Notes under the pieces: generated by a model | Database searches by the model: none | What the model saw: the letters and a program-made list of their open reading frames with translations, nothing else | Told to the model about the DNA's origin: nothing | Made by a program: the position numbers and the translations under genes | Assembly (NCBI RefSeq): GCF_021043375.1 | Contig: NZ_JAJNDV010000012.1 | Span: forward strand, 20,430 to 84,429 | Source of the DNA: Sphingomonas sp. IC-56 | Lineage (GTDB): Bacteria; Pseudomonadota; Alphaproteobacteria; Sphingomonadales; Sphingomonadaceae | Length of the DNA: 64,000 bases | Reading direction: 5' to 3' | Shown: positions 9,845 through 20,935 of the stretch, piece after piece | Layout of the letters: every line of letters begins with the position of its first letter | How positions within the stretch are numbered: the first letter of the stretch is position 1

Positions 9845-10054
9845 GAAGCCTAGATCCCTTGGTAAGTGCAGCCTCCCCAATGCCATGGCGTGCGATAAGA
9901 ACAGGTTAACGGGGTCCACTCGCGCGGCTTGGCAGCCGCCGAACCATGGATAAGGAAATCTTTGCCAAATCCCGGTTAACTGGCATTTTAGGAACAAGGC
10001 GTCGGCACGCGTGCCACAATGGTGGCGGTCCGGGCCTGTGGGGTGGACTAAGTG

Positions 10055-11008
10055 ATGAAGCTCTTGCCGATGCTTGTGGCCGCTGCTGGCCTGCTCGTGG
10101 CTGCGCCGGTGCTTGCCCAGGATGATGCCGTAAAGGCGGGCGTCGATGCGTATGAGCGCGGCGATTACCGCACAGCGGTGGATCGCTGGCGTGGCGCCGC
10201 CACCGCGGGCAATGCCGATGCGCAGTTCAACCTGGGCCAAGCGTATAAGCTGGGCCGTGGCGTGCCCGTCGATCTGGCGATGGCAGAACAATGGTATGGC
10301 CGCGCGGCGCGCCAGGGCCATGAACAGGCCGAGGCCAATTACGGCCTCGCCTTGTTCGAGAATGGCCGGCGCAGCGAGGCACTGTCCTGGCTCGAGCGCG
10401 CGGTCGCGCGTGGCGACGCCCGTGCGCAATATGTCCTCGGCATCATGCTGTTCAACGGCGACGGCGCGACCAAGGATTGGGTGCGCGCCTATGCGCTGAC
10501 CGTGCGCGCGTCGCAGGCCGGGCTCGACGCCGCGTCCAAGGCGCTGGCGCAGATGGACAAATATGTGCCGCTCGATGATCGGCAAAAGGGCCAGGCGCTC
10601 GCCCGCCGCATGGAACAGGATTACAGCCGAGGTCCCCGCCCGCTTCCGCCCGTGCAGGTCGCAGAGACGGAAGCCCCAGTCCGCACCCCCCCGCCGCGCG
10701 CTTCATCGCCGCGGCCGGCGCCGGTGACCGCCAAGCCTGAAGCTGAGCGCCCGGCCCCGGCTCGCCCTGCAGCCACGCGCCCGGCACCCGCGCGGGACGG
10801 TGGCTGGCGCGTCCAGGTCGGCGCGTTCGGCGATCCTGGCAACGCGCGCAGGCTCTGGTCACAGGTCTCGGGCCGCTTCGCCGGACGCCAGCCTTATTAC
10901 GTGAAGGCCGGCAGCCTCACCAAGCTGCTGGTCGGTCCGTATGGCTCGCGCGCTGAGGCCGCCGCCGCCTGTGGCCGGGTCAGCCCGTGCGTGCCGGTCG
11001 CGCGCTAA
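10055..11008 (+). CDS. Sel1-repeat protein with C-terminal SPOR domain
   Basis: This 317-residue secreted or periplasmic protein has the signal peptide MKLLPMLVAAAGLLVAAPVLAQ. At least three Sel1-like repeats follow (NADAQFNLGQAYKLGRGVP, EQAEANYGLALFENG, ARAQYVLGIMLFNGDG). A proline-rich linker leads to a SPOR domain (GWRVQVGAFGDPGNARRLW to LLVGPYGSRAEAAAACG). A GTG directly precedes the chosen ATG, so the start could be one codon earlier. It is divergent from the ParA operon, whose last gene is also a SPOR protein, so two septal-peptidoglycan binders flank that ATPase. Confidence 0.85.
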   Translation: MKLLPMLVAAAGLLVAAPVLAQDDAVKAGVDAYERGDYRTAVDRWRGAATAGNADAQFNLGQAYKLGRGVPVDLAMAEQWYGRAARQGHEQAEANYGLALFENGRRSEALSWLERAVARGDARAQYVLGIMLFNGDGATKDWVRAYALTVRASQAGLDAASKALAQMDKYVPLDDRQKGQALARRMEQDYSRGPRPLPPVQVAETEAPVRTPPPRASSPRPAPVTAKPEAERPAPARPAATRPAPARDGGWRVQVGAFGDPGNARRLWSQVSGRFAGRQPYYVKAGSLTKLLVGPYGSRAEAAAACGRVSPCVPVAR

Positions 11009-11054
11009 ACGTAAATCATTGCGTGAACGCGCAGCTTCTGTAACGCTCGCTTCC

Positions 11055-11840
11055 ATGAACAGCCACGCGCTTCCGGCCGCTTTTGCAGCAGCCTTCGCCC
11101 TCCTCGCCCCCGGGCTCGCCCATGCGCAGGAGCAGCAGGAGTCGCGCCGCTTCCGCCTGGCACTGGGCCCGCAACTGGTGCCGAGCTATCCGGGTTCGGA
11201 CGAGCACAATCTGCGCCCGCTGATCGACGTGTCGCGGGCAGATGCCGGCGAGACGTTCGACTTTGAAGCGGCTGACGAGAACATCAACATCCCGCTGCTC
11301 CGCGACGGCAACTTCGCTTTCGGCCCCGCCGCCAATTTCGAGGGCAGCCGCCGCCGCGAGGAAGTAGGCGCGCCCATCGACGAGGTCGGCGTCTCCTTCG
11401 AGCTGGGCGGTTTCGCCCAGGCCTGGATCACGCCGCAGCTGCGCGCCTATGGCGAGGTGCGCCAGGGCGTCACCGGCCATCGCGGGTTGGTCAGCAACAT
11501 CAACGTCGATTACGTGGTGCGCGACGCTGACCGCTGGCTCTTCTCGATCGGACCGCGGGTTTCGATTTCAGACGGCAAGTATCAGCGCGCCTATTTCAGC
11601 GTCGATGGGCGCGAATCGGCGGCGACCGGGCTGCCGCAGTTCCGTCCCGATGGCGGCGTCCATGCGGTGGGCGCCAGCGCCACGGGCCTGTACCAGCTGA
11701 CCGACCGCTGGGGCGTCTATGGCTATGTGAAGTATGACCGGCTGGTCGCCGATGCTGCCGACTCGCCGATCACCCGCGCCTATGGCTCGCGCAACCAGCT
11801 CTCGGGCGGCGTGTCGCTCAGCTTCACCTTCAACCGCTGA
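11055..11840 (+). CDS. MipA/OmpV family outer-membrane protein
   Basis: This 261-residue protein has a signal peptide ending at AHAQ, followed by beta-barrel-like alternating segments and a C-terminal phenylalanine-containing strand (SLSFTFNR), as in outer-membrane proteins. LALGPQLVPSYPGSD near the N-terminus is the typical MipA/OmpV opening. MipA scaffolds murein enzymes in E. coli; OmpV homologues are outer-membrane proteins of mixed function. The ATG at 11055 is chosen because it directly begins the signal peptide. Confidence 0.85.
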   Translation: MNSHALPAAFAAAFALLAPGLAHAQEQQESRRFRLALGPQLVPSYPGSDEHNLRPLIDVSRADAGETFDFEAADENINIPLLRDGNFAFGPAANFEGSRRREEVGAPIDEVGVSFELGGFAQAWITPQLRAYGEVRQGVTGHRGLVSNINVDYVVRDADRWLFSIGPRVSISDGKYQRAYFSVDGRESAATGLPQFRPDGGVHAVGASATGLYQLTDRWGVYGYVKYDRLVADAADSPITRAYGSRNQLSGGVSLSFTFNR

Positions 11841-11863
11841 GCGCATCCGCTTAAGGGGAGGCG

Positions 11864-12643
11864 ATGGACCTCCCCTTCCAACTCATCGCCGGCCTGGCCG
11901 CGGTCGCCTTTGTCGCCGGCTTTATCGACGCGCTGGCCGGCGGCGGGGGCTTGCTGACGCTGCCCGCACTGCTCGCCGCGGGCATCCCGCCGGTTTCGGC
12001 GATCGCCACCAACAAGCTCCAGAGCAGCTGCGGCACCGGCGGCGCGTTCCTCGCCTTCGCGCGCAAGGGGCATATCGACTTCCGCCGCTTCCGCGTTCCC
12101 GCGCTCTGCGTGTTCCTCGGCTCCGCACTCGGCGCGTATGTGCTCCAGTCGGTGGATTCGTCCTTCCTCTCCGCGCTGATGCCGCTGCTGCTGGTCGCGA
12201 TGGCGCTCTATTTCCTGCTCGCCCCGCGCATGAGCGAGGAGGACCGCCACGCCCGCCTGGGCCCGGTGGCGCTGCTGCTCCTGCTCGCCGCGATCGGCTT
12301 CTATGACGGGTTCTTCGGCCCCGGGACCGGATCGTTCTTCACCACCGCGCTGGTCGCGCTGGCAGGGCTTGGCCTGGTCCGCGCGATTGCGCATGCCAAG
12401 TTCCTGAACTTCGCCAGCAACATCGCCGGGCTGCTGGTGCTGATCGTGTCGGGCAAGGTGCTCTGGATCCTGGGCCTCGCCATGGCCGCAGCCTCCGTGG
12501 CGGGCAATCAGCTCGGCGCGCACTCCGCAATGCGCTTCGGCGGCCGGGGCGTGCGCCCGTTGCTCGTAATCATGTCGCTGGCCCTCACCGCCAGGCTGCT
12601 CGCCAACCCCGCCAACCCGCTGCGGATCTGGCTGGGCTACTGA
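11864..12643 (+). CDS. TSUP-family (TauE/SafE) permease
   Basis: This 259-residue inner-membrane protein has seven to eight hydrophobic segments. The TSUP signature is at the start (GFIDALAGGGGLLTLPAL) and is repeated in the second half (FYDGFFGPGTGSFFT). TSUP members export sulfite or other small anions, or act as uncharacterised YfcA-type carriers; no substrate can be named here. It starts 23 bp after the MipA gene, and its last 7 bp overlap the convergent ExoD-like gene. Confidence 0.88.
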   Translation: MDLPFQLIAGLAAVAFVAGFIDALAGGGGLLTLPALLAAGIPPVSAIATNKLQSSCGTGGAFLAFARKGHIDFRRFRVPALCVFLGSALGAYVLQSVDSSFLSALMPLLLVAMALYFLLAPRMSEEDRHARLGPVALLLLLAAIGFYDGFFGPGTGSFFTTALVALAGLGLVRAIAHAKFLNFASNIAGLLVLIVSGKVLWILGLAMAAASVAGNQLGAHSAMRFGGRGVRPLLVIMSLALTARLLANPANPLRIWLGY

Positions 12644-13236
12644 GCGCCGCCCGATCCGAGCATCCCAACACCGACGCCGACCGCAACCAGCGTCAGCACC
12701 ATTGCCACGATCATCAACAGCCCGTCACGCACGAGCAGCGCCAGCCCGAACGCGGCGATCGCCGCCATCGGCGCGGTGGTGGCAAAGGGCAGCAGCTCCA
12801 GCGGCGGCACCGTGCAGGCCAGCAGGATGCACGCCCCCGCCGCCACCCGCACGAAGGGCCCCTTGGTCAGCGCCGGCAAGCGCCCGTGGAACCATCGGTC
12901 CATGAACCGCGCCAGCCCGCGCAGCTTGCCTGTCGCCTTGCACACCTTCTCGCTCGACAGCGCGCGGTTGGACAGGAATTTGGGCAGCCACAAATGCTTG
13001 CGCCCGAGCACGATCTGCACCGCGATCAGCACGATCACGAGGGCGATCGCGGTCGGAAAGCCCGGAATACCGCCAAGCGGCGAGATCTCCACCAGCGCCG
13101 GTACCAGCAGGAACGGCCCCTGGCTGCGGTTGCCCAGTGCCTCGACCACGTCGCCGAGTGAAACCTTGTCGTCCTCGTTCGCCAGCTCCTCCAGCCGGTC
13201 CAGGATATCGCCTACGCTCTTGGGATCTTCCGCCAT
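12637..13236 (-). CDS. ExoD-family exopolysaccharide-associated membrane protein
   Basis: This 199-residue protein starts MAEDPKSVGDILDRLEELAN and contains the ExoD hallmarks SLGDVVEALGNRSQGPFLLV and LGGIPGFPTAIALVIVL. Several membrane segments cover the C-terminal half. ExoD was named from Rhizobium exopolysaccharide mutants, but its biochemical role is not established. The ATG at 13236 fits the domain start; longer upstream frames have no support. It is divergent from a GH11 xylanase. Confidence 0.87.
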   Translation of the reverse strand: MAEDPKSVGDILDRLEELANEDDKVSLGDVVEALGNRSQGPFLLVPALVEISPLGGIPGFPTAIALVIVLIAVQIVLGRKHLWLPKFLSNRALSSEKVCKATGKLRGLARFMDRWFHGRLPALTKGPFVRVAAGACILLACTVPPLELLPFATTAPMAAIAAFGLALLVRDGLLMIVAMVLTLVAVGVGVGMLGSGGAQ

Positions 13237-13365
13237 GCGCGAAGAAACAGCACGCCTGCGAAACGGTTCCGCGCCTCCAGGGCAGCAGCGACGGGCAGCC
13301 TGCCCTTCAATAGATAGAACCGGGCGTGCCGCCATGCTAATCCCGGCCCATCTGCGGAGAGCCCC

Positions 13366-14028
13366 ATGTCTGTTTTCGTCAAAGCCGCCCTGGTGGCGAT
13401 CGCCACCCTTGCCGTCGTAGCTGACACCCGCACCGTTTGCAGCAACGCCACGGGCATGCATCAGGGCCGCTTCTTCACCTTCTGGCACGACACCGGGTCC
13501 GGCTGCATGACGCTGGGGCAAAGCGGCGCCTACACGGTCAAATGGGATTTGGGTGAGCGCGGAAACCTTGTCGCCGGCACGGGTTGGAAGACCGGATCAC
13601 TCGACCGCGTCGTGCGCTACACCGCGCGCGCCTTTGAGCCGGGCAGGAACGGCTATCTCACGCTCTATGGCTGGTCGACCGACCCGCTGATCGAATATTA
13701 TGTCGTCGACAGCTGGGGCACGCAGTTCACCCCGCCTGGGCCAGAGGCGGTTCCGCTTGGCGAAGTGACCAGCGACGGCGGCACCTACCGCATCTACCGT
13801 ACACAGCGGGTCAATCAGCCCTCCATCGCAGGCACTGCGACCTTCTACCAATATTGGAGCGTGCGAACCGCCAAGCGGCCGCTGGGCACACCGCAAACCA
13901 TCACCTTCGCCAACCATGTCGCCGCATGGCGCAAGCATGGCCTGAAGCTCGGCACCATGAACTATCAGGTGCTGGCGACCGAAGGCTTCGGAAGCACCGG
14001 CCGGTCCGACATCCGCTTAGCGAATTGA
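13366..14028 (+). CDS. GH11 endo-1,4-beta-xylanase
   Basis: This 220-residue secreted enzyme is expected to cleave beta-1,4-xylan. A short signal peptide (MSVFVKAALVAIATLAVVAD) precedes a single GH11 jelly-roll domain. Both catalytic glutamates are visible: Glu110 in DPLIEYYVVDSWG and Glu206 in LATEGFGSTGRSDI. The thumb and strand motifs YRIYRTQRVNQPSIAGTATF and FYQYWSVR match the family. No carbohydrate-binding module is present. It has no xylan-utilisation neighbours, suggesting an isolated secreted activity. Confidence 0.93.
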   Translation: MSVFVKAALVAIATLAVVADTRTVCSNATGMHQGRFFTFWHDTGSGCMTLGQSGAYTVKWDLGERGNLVAGTGWKTGSLDRVVRYTARAFEPGRNGYLTLYGWSTDPLIEYYVVDSWGTQFTPPGPEAVPLGEVTSDGGTYRIYRTQRVNQPSIAGTATFYQYWSVRTAKRPLGTPQTITFANHVAAWRKHGLKLGTMNYQVLATEGFGSTGRSDIRLAN

Positions 14029-14068
14029 TCGAAGCGGCAGGCCCGGCAGCTGCAACTCGGCCTGCCCG

Positions 14069-14962
14069 CTACCGCACCCATTCCCGCATCGGCAGCCCTT
14101 GCGCCCAAAGCAGCGCATGCAGCGGCGCATGGTCGAGCCGCACCCCTGCGGCGGCCGCCACAATCGGCTTGGCGCGATACGCCACGCCCATCCCGGCGCG
14201 GCGGATCATTGCCAGGTCGTTGGCCCCGTCGCCGACCGCCAACGCCGCTTCCGCGGTCAGGGCGCGCTCGGTCAGCGCGTTCACCAGCGTGGTTTCCTTG
14301 GTAGCGCTGTCGACGATCGGCTTGGCCACGGTGCCCGTCAGCGTGCCCCCATCGATCTCCAGCCGGTTGGCGATCACCCGCTCGAAGCCCAGCCGCTCGC
14401 CCACCGGCTCTGCAAAGCGCGTGAAGCCGCCTGAAACCAGGACGGTCAGGCTGCCGCGCGCGCGCATCGTCTTCACCAGTGTCTCGGCGCCGGGTGACAG
14501 CTGCACCCGCTCGGCCAGGCAGCGGTCGATCGCTGCCTCGTCCAAATCCTTGAGCAGCGCCACCCGCGCGTCCAGCGCCGCGGCGAAGTCCAGTTCGCCG
14601 CGCATGGCCCGCTCGGTCACCTTGGCCACTTCGGCCTTGATCCCAGCATAGTCGGCCAGCTCGTCGATGCATTCGACGGTGATCATGGTCGAATCCATGT
14701 CGGCGACCAGCAGCTTCTTCTCGCGCCCGGCTGCACCCTGAACGATCACATCGGTGGCAGCGAACGCACCTTCCAATGCCGCCCGCGCGGCTTGCGGCTG
14801 CGACGCAAAGCGCAGGTCCGCCGCCTGTCCCGCATCGATCCAGTCCCAGCCCTGGGGAGCGCATCCAGCGCTCGCCAGCCGGTCGGATGCTTCCTGAAGC
14901 TGCCCAGCGGAGAGACCGTCTGCTATCAACGTCGCGATGTACACACCGAGCTCCTTATTCAT
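14069..14962 (-). CDS. serB: Phosphoserine phosphatase
   Basis: This 297-residue HAD-family enzyme carries out the last step of serine synthesis. The HAD motifs are intact: [11 protein letters not shown] (nucleophile Asp), VLVSGGFT, and [10 protein letters not shown]. The N-terminal about 75 residues form the ACT-like regulatory region seen in SerB. The ATG at 14962 ([13 protein letters not shown]) is chosen. A much longer frame upstream crosses the divergent miaA gene and is a shadow. A hairpin repeat sits in the 111-bp gap to miaA. Confidence 0.95.
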   Translation of the reverse strand: MNKELGVYIATLIADGLSAGQLQEASDRLASAGCAPQGWDWIDAGQAADLRFASQPQAARAALEGAFAATDVIVQGAAGREKKLLVADMDSTMITVECIDELADYAGIKAEVAKVTERAMRGELDFAAALDARVALLKDLDEAAIDRCLAERVQLSPGAETLVKTMRARGSLTVLVSGGFTRFAEPVGERLGFERVIANRLEIDGGTLTGTVAKPIVDSATKETTLVNALTERALTAEAALAVGDGANDLAMIRRAGMGVAYRAKPIVAAAAGVRLDHAPLHALLWAQGLPMREWVR

Positions 14963-14979
14963 ACGGCGCCCCCCGACCC

Positions 14980-15064
14980 CATTCGACCTGAGCTCGTCGA
15001 AGGGCCGTCCTTGCGCCGCACCCGCGAAGAAGAACGGTGCTTCGACAAGCTCAGCACGAACGGA
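14980..15064. repeat. Imperfect inverted repeat (intergenic palindromic element, type C)
   Basis: The left arm TTCGACCTGAGCTCGTCGAA (from 14982) is the imperfect reverse complement of the right arm TTCGACAAGCTCAGCACGAA near 15041-15060. The elements fill nearly all of the serB-miaA gap. I recognise similar TTCGACAAGCTCAG elements as common in sphingomonad intergenic DNA. Here it necessarily overlaps the serB and miaA 5' control regions. Confidence 0.75.
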
Positions 15065-15073
15065 GGTGAGGAG

Positions 15074-15997
15074 GTGACCCCCTCGCTCCCAACGGTCGCG
15101 CTCATCGCAGGGCCGACCGCCAGCGGCAAGTCCGCGCTCGCACTGGCGCTGGCGCACAAGCATCGCGGCACCGTGATCAACGCGGATTCGATGCAGGTCT
15201 ACGCCGATCTGCGCATCCTCACCGCTCGCCCCAGCGCCGAGGAAGAAGCGCAAGTCCCCCACCGCCTGTTCGGCCATGTCGACGGCGCCGACGCCTATTC
15301 CGCCGCGCGCTGGGCCGCCGAAGCGCGCGCGGCGATCGCGCAAGCGCATGCACAGGACCGGCTGCCGATCCTGGTCGGCGGCACCGGCATGTATCTGCGC
15401 ACGCTGCTCGACGGCATCGCCCCGGTGCCTGAGATCGACCCCACCATCCGCACCGAAGTCCGCGCGCTGCCGGTTGCCGAAGCGCATGCCCAGCTCCAGG
15501 CGCTCGACGCGCCAGCCGCCGCGCGCCTCAATCCCGCCGACACCACTCGCATCGCGCGCGCGCTCGAAGTCGTCCGCTCGACCGGCAAGCCGCTCGCCGC
15601 TTGGCAGGCCGACCGGCATGGCGGCATCGCCGGCGAGATACACCTCGCCCCGCTAATCCTGCTGCCGGACCGCGACTGGCTGGGGGAACGGATCGACCGC
15701 CGCTTCCGGATCATGGTGGATGCGGGCCGTGACGAAGCTGCCGCGCTGCTCGCGCGCACCGACATCCCCGACGACGCTCCGATCCTGCGCGCGATCGGGG
15801 TGCCGGAGATGCGGGCGCTGCTTGCCGGCGACATCGATGAGGAGACGGCGGTCGCGCATGGCGCCCTGGCCAGCCGCCAGTACGCAAAGCGCCAATATAC
15901 CTGGTTCCGCCGCCAGCCACCTGCCAGCTGGCCGCGCGTATACGAGACAGAAACAAACAGGCTCATGGACCAATTTGAAAGATTATTGTCTATATAA
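15074..15997 (+). CDS. miaA: tRNA dimethylallyltransferase
   Basis: MiaA adds the isopentenyl group to A37 of tRNAs that read UNN codons. It is 307 residues with the P-loop [16 protein letters not shown], the [12 protein letters not shown] substrate loop and the [16 protein letters not shown] motif. The start is inferred to be the GTG at 15074, preceded by GGAGGTGAGGA as ribosome-binding site. Upstream in-frame sequence lies inside the repeat and serB and is excluded. It is followed after 79 bp by ilvB. Confidence 0.93.
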   Translation: MTPSLPTVALIAGPTASGKSALALALAHKHRGTVINADSMQVYADLRILTARPSAEEEAQVPHRLFGHVDGADAYSAARWAAEARAAIAQAHAQDRLPILVGGTGMYLRTLLDGIAPVPEIDPTIRTEVRALPVAEAHAQLQALDAPAAARLNPADTTRIARALEVVRSTGKPLAAWQADRHGGIAGEIHLAPLILLPDRDWLGERIDRRFRIMVDAGRDEAAALLARTDIPDDAPILRAIGVPEMRALLAGDIDEETAVAHGALASRQYAKRQYTWFRRQPPASWPRVYETETNRLMDQFERLLSI

Positions 15998-16076
15998 AGC
16001 TTGACGCGCAGTTTTCGTGCAGCTAGCAGGCCGCTCCCGCAGCCTTGCTGCACACGCGAACGCAAAGGAAGCCACA

Positions 16077-17825
16077 GTGACTACCGAGAAGAGCGGAGCC
16101 GACATCCTGATCGAGGCGCTGACCGACCTCGGTGTGGAGGTCGTGTTCGGCTATCCGGGCGGCGCGGTGCTTCCCATCTACGACGCGCTGTTCAAGCAAG
16201 AGCGCATCCGCCACATCTTGGTCCGCCACGAACAGGCCGCGACCCATGCCGCAGAGGGCTATGCCCGTTCGACCGGCAAGCCCGGCGTCGTGCTCGTCAC
16301 TTCGGGCCCCGGCGCGACCAATGCCGTCACCGGCATCACCGACGCGCTGCTCGACTCGATCCCGATGGTCGTCATCACCGGACAGGTCCCCACCGCCCTG
16401 ATCGGCACCGATGCGTTCCAGGAAGCGGATACGGTTGGCATCACCCGCCACTGTTCCAAGCACAATTACCTGGTGAAGGACCCAGCGCGTCTCGCCGACA
16501 CGGTGCGAGAAGCCTTCTACATCGCCACCGCGGGCCGCCCCGGTCCGGTCGTGATCGACATCCCCAAGGACGTCCAGGTCGCGACCGCCGCGTACACCCA
16601 GCCCGGGCCGATCCGGCACAAGACCTATCGCCCGCAAACCGAGCCTGATCCCGCGCTGATCGAGCAGGTCGTGGACATGCTCGCCGCGGCCGAGCGCCCG
16701 GTCTTCTACACCGGCGGCGGCATCATCAATTCGGGTCCTGAAGCGTCGCAGCTGCTGCGCGAGCTGGTCGCGATGACCGGCGCGCCGGTGACCTCCACGT
16801 TGATGGGCCTGGGCGCCCTTCCCGCTTCCTCGCCGCAATGGCTGGGGATGCTGGGCATGCACGGCACCTACGAAGCCAATTGGGCGATGAACAAGGCCGA
16901 CCTGATCATCGCGGTCGGCTCGCGCTTCGATGACCGTGTCACCGGGCGGCTCGACGCCTTCGCCCCGCATGCGCGCAAGGTCCATATCGATATCGACCGC
17001 TCCAGCGTGAACAAGAATGTCCGGGTCGACTTGCCGATCATCGCCGATGCGGGATCGGCGCTGCGCGCGATGGTGGACGCTTGGAAGACGCGCGGCCATC
17101 CCAAGCCCGACCTGTCCGAATGGTGGCGGCGGATCGAGGGCTGGCGCGCGGCAGACTGTCTGGGTTTCGAGGATCGCGGCGAAGTCATCATGCCGCAGCG
17201 CGCGATCCGCGCGCTGTACGAGGCGACCAAGCACCGCCAGCCGATCATCACCACCGAAGTCGGACAGCACCAGATGTGGGCCGCCCAGCATTTCGGTTTC
17301 GAGGCGCCCAACAAGTGGCTCACCTCGGGAGGATTGGGGACGATGGGCTATGGCCTGCCAGCCGCGATCGGCGCGCAATTGGGCAATCCCGACGCATTGG
17401 TGATCGATATCGCCGGCGAAGCCTCGATTCAGATGAACATTCAGGAGCTGGCGACGGCGACCCAATACCGGCTGCCAGTCAAAATCTTCATATTAAACAA
17501 TGAGTATATGGGAATGGTGCGCCAGTGGCAGGAGCTGACCTATCAGTCCCGCTATTCGGAGAGCTATAGCGACGCGCTGCCAGATTTCGTAAAGCTTGCA
17601 GAGGCTTACGGTTGGAAGGGCATCCGCATCGACCGCCTTTCCGACCTCGCTGTCAGCGTCGACCAGATGCTGGCCCATGACGGCCCCGTCTTGGTCGATT
17701 GCCGCGTGGCCAAGCTGGCAAACTGCTTCCCGATGATTCCCAGTGGAGCAGCGCATACCGACATGATTCTCCAGGCAAATGAAGTCTCCGGCGAGATGGA
17801 CGACGAAGCCAAGGCACTGGTCTAA
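16077..17825 (+). CDS. ilvB: Acetolactate synthase large subunit
   Basis: This ThDP-dependent enzyme condenses pyruvate (or pyruvate and 2-oxobutyrate) in valine, leucine and isoleucine synthesis. It has 582 residues, starting at GTG 16077 behind AAAGGAAG. The catalytic glutamate is in RHEQAATHAAEGYARSTG. The ThDP-binding segment reads IAGEASIQMNIQELATA, and the substrate and quinone-fold region NNEYMGMVRQWQELTY is present. It forms an operon with ilvH and ilvC. No Ile/Leu/Val-rich leader peptide is evident in the short 79-bp upstream gap. Confidence 0.95.
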   Translation: MTTEKSGADILIEALTDLGVEVVFGYPGGAVLPIYDALFKQERIRHILVRHEQAATHAAEGYARSTGKPGVVLVTSGPGATNAVTGITDALLDSIPMVVITGQVPTALIGTDAFQEADTVGITRHCSKHNYLVKDPARLADTVREAFYIATAGRPGPVVIDIPKDVQVATAAYTQPGPIRHKTYRPQTEPDPALIEQVVDMLAAAERPVFYTGGGIINSGPEASQLLRELVAMTGAPVTSTLMGLGALPASSPQWLGMLGMHGTYEANWAMNKADLIIAVGSRFDDRVTGRLDAFAPHARKVHIDIDRSSVNKNVRVDLPIIADAGSALRAMVDAWKTRGHPKPDLSEWWRRIEGWRAADCLGFEDRGEVIMPQRAIRALYEATKHRQPIITTEVGQHQMWAAQHFGFEAPNKWLTSGGLGTMGYGLPAAIGAQLGNPDALVIDIAGEASIQMNIQELATATQYRLPVKIFILNNEYMGMVRQWQELTYQSRYSESYSDALPDFVKLAEAYGWKGIRIDRLSDLAVSVDQMLAHDGPVLVDCRVAKLANCFPMIPSGAAHTDMILQANEVSGEMDDEAKALV

Positions 17826-17829
17826 GCGC

Positions 17830-19402
<1,573 letters not shown>

Positions 19403-19416
19403 ACGCGGCGGCGATG

Positions 19417-19445
19417 CTGTTCCCCGGCGGAGGCCCGGGGAACAG
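19417..19445. repeat. Perfect hairpin downstream of ilvC (short type A palindrome)
   Basis: CTGTTCCCCGG (19417-19427) and CCGGGGAACAG (19435-19445) pair perfectly over 11 bp with a 7-nt loop. The arms match the TTCCCCGG/CCGGGGAA core of the longer palindromic elements at 28273, 41064 and 44160. There is no T-run after it, so it is better called a repeat than a standard terminator, although it may end ilv transcripts. Confidence 0.75.
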
Positions 19446-19540
19446 GTTGGCGGTGGGGCGGAAACCCTCGGTTTCCAACTTGCCGTTTGACCGGCGCAAC
19501 GATTCGATCGACATTTCGACCTCCCAAATAGGAGGTTTCC

Positions 19541-20179
19541 ATGCGCGTCCGCTTCATCGCACTCGCCGCCACGCTCGCCCTTGCCGCCCCGCTCGTCGCC
19601 CAGCAGGCGATGCAGGTGCCGGGCTCGAAGAATCCCGCGCTCGTTACCGCGGGCAGCTACACCGCCGACCCCGGCCATACGCTGGTCGAGTGGACCGTCG
19701 ACCATCTCGGCTTCACCCCCTATTTCGGCATCTTCGGCGATGTCTCGGGCACGCTGACGCTCGACCCGAAGAACCTGTCGGCCGCCAAGGTCGACGTGAC
19801 GATCCCGGTGTCGAAGGTCACCACCGCAAGCAGCGGCCTCACCGCGCACCTGCTGCGCGCGGCGCAGGCCGGCGGCAAGGCCGACTTCTTCGGCGCCAAC
19901 CCCGCCGATGCTCGCTTCGTGTCGACCCGCGTGGTCGCTACCGGCCAGACCGCCAAGGTCACCGGCAACCTGACCCTTAACGGCGTGACCAAGCCCGTGA
20001 CGCTCGACGCGTCCTTCTACGGCGCCGGCAAGGCACCCGCGCAGATGGGCGGCAAGGAAGCGGTCGGCTTTGAGGCCAAGGGATCGATCAAGCGCAGCGA
20101 CTTCGGCGTCGGTTATGGCATCCCGGTCGTCTCCGACGAGGTCAAGCTCAGGATCGTCGCGGCCTTCAACAAGGACTGA
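19541..20179 (+). CDS. YceI-family periplasmic lipid-binding protein
   Basis: This 212-residue protein has a clear signal peptide (MRVRFIALAATLALAAPLVA) and a strong ribosome-binding site (AGGAGGTTT). The mature part has the lipocalin-like YceI pattern: YTADPGHTLVEWTVDHLGF, YFGIFGDVSGTLTLD and GKEAVGFEAKGSIKRSDFG. YceI proteins bind polyisoprenoids such as ubiquinone in the periplasm; a precise role is not known. It appears monocistronic. Confidence 0.9.
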   Translation: MRVRFIALAATLALAAPLVAQQAMQVPGSKNPALVTAGSYTADPGHTLVEWTVDHLGFTPYFGIFGDVSGTLTLDPKNLSAAKVDVTIPVSKVTTASSGLTAHLLRAAQAGGKADFFGANPADARFVSTRVVATGQTAKVTGNLTLNGVTKPVTLDASFYGAGKAPAQMGGKEAVGFEAKGSIKRSDFGVGYGIPVVSDEVKLRIVAAFNKD

Positions 20180-20314
20180 TCGCGACGTAGCGACACCGAC
20201 TGCGCAGGCGCGGCCGCCGTTCCCCGGCAGGCCGCGCCTTTGCTTTTGGCCGGCGGGCGAACTAACGCTGCGGCCATTCGACGCCGCCAAGCGTGGCGAG
20301 CACGAGGAAGAAAG

Positions 20315-20935
20315 ATGACGAACCTGAACGCGGATCCCGAGGATGGCGATATCGTCGCGCCGCTGCCCAAGATCCCGGTTCCCGACGAGGTCGCCGACGC
20401 GGTCCGGACGCTGTTGCGCTGGGCCGGCGACGATCCCGCACGCGAAGGCCTGCGCGACACGCCGCTGCGCGTCGCACGCGCGTGGAAGGAATATTGCGCG
20501 GGCTATGGCGAGGATCCCGCGCAGCATCTCGACCGCGTGTTCGAGGAAGTCGGCGGCTATGACGACATCGTTCTGCTGACCGGCATCCCGTTTCAGTCGC
20601 ATTGCGAGCACCATATGGCGCCGATTACCGGCAAGGCATCGATCGCTTATCTGCCCAAGGACCGCGTCGTCGGCATCTCCAAGCTCGCGCGCGTGCTGCA
20701 CGGCTTTGCGCGCCGGCTTCAGGTGCAGGAACGGCTCACCGCCCAGGTCGCCGACTGCATCTGGGAGCGCCTCCAGCCCCAGGGCGTCGCGGTAGTGATC
20801 GAGGCCCAGCATGGCTGCATGACCGCCCGTGGCGTGCGCACTCCCGGCGTAGGAATGGTCACCAGCCGCATGATGGGCGTGTTCCGCGAGGACGAGCGCA
20901 GCCGGCAGGAAGTGCTCAAGCTAATGGGTTATTGA
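20315..20935 (+). CDS. folE: GTP cyclohydrolase I
   Basis: FolE converts GTP to dihydroneopterin triphosphate, the first step of folate and pterin synthesis. The 206-residue protein keeps the zinc and active-site motifs FQSHCEHHMAPITGKASIAY and EAQHGCMTARGV. The ATG at 20315 is preceded by GAGGAAGAAA. Its TGA overlaps the next gene's ATG by one base, tying it to a pterin-related SDR and folB in one operon. Confidence 0.95.
   Translation: MTNLNADPEDGDIVAPLPKIPVPDEVADAVRTLLRWAGDDPAREGLRDTPLRVARAWKEYCAGYGEDPAQHLDRVFEEVGGYDDIVLLTGIPFQSHCEHHMAPITGKASIAYLPKDRVVGISKLARVLHGFARRLQVQERLTAQVADCIWERLQPQGVAVVIEAQHGCMTARGVRTPGVGMVTSRMMGVFREDERSRQEVLKLMGY

Noticed and set aside
15975..16029. Possible promoter or attenuator upstream of ilvB (TTGACG at 16001 with TAGCAG 17 bp later; AT-rich TATATAAA)
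   Set aside because: The -10 match is poor, and no leader peptide rich in Ile, Val or Leu was found, so it could not be called.
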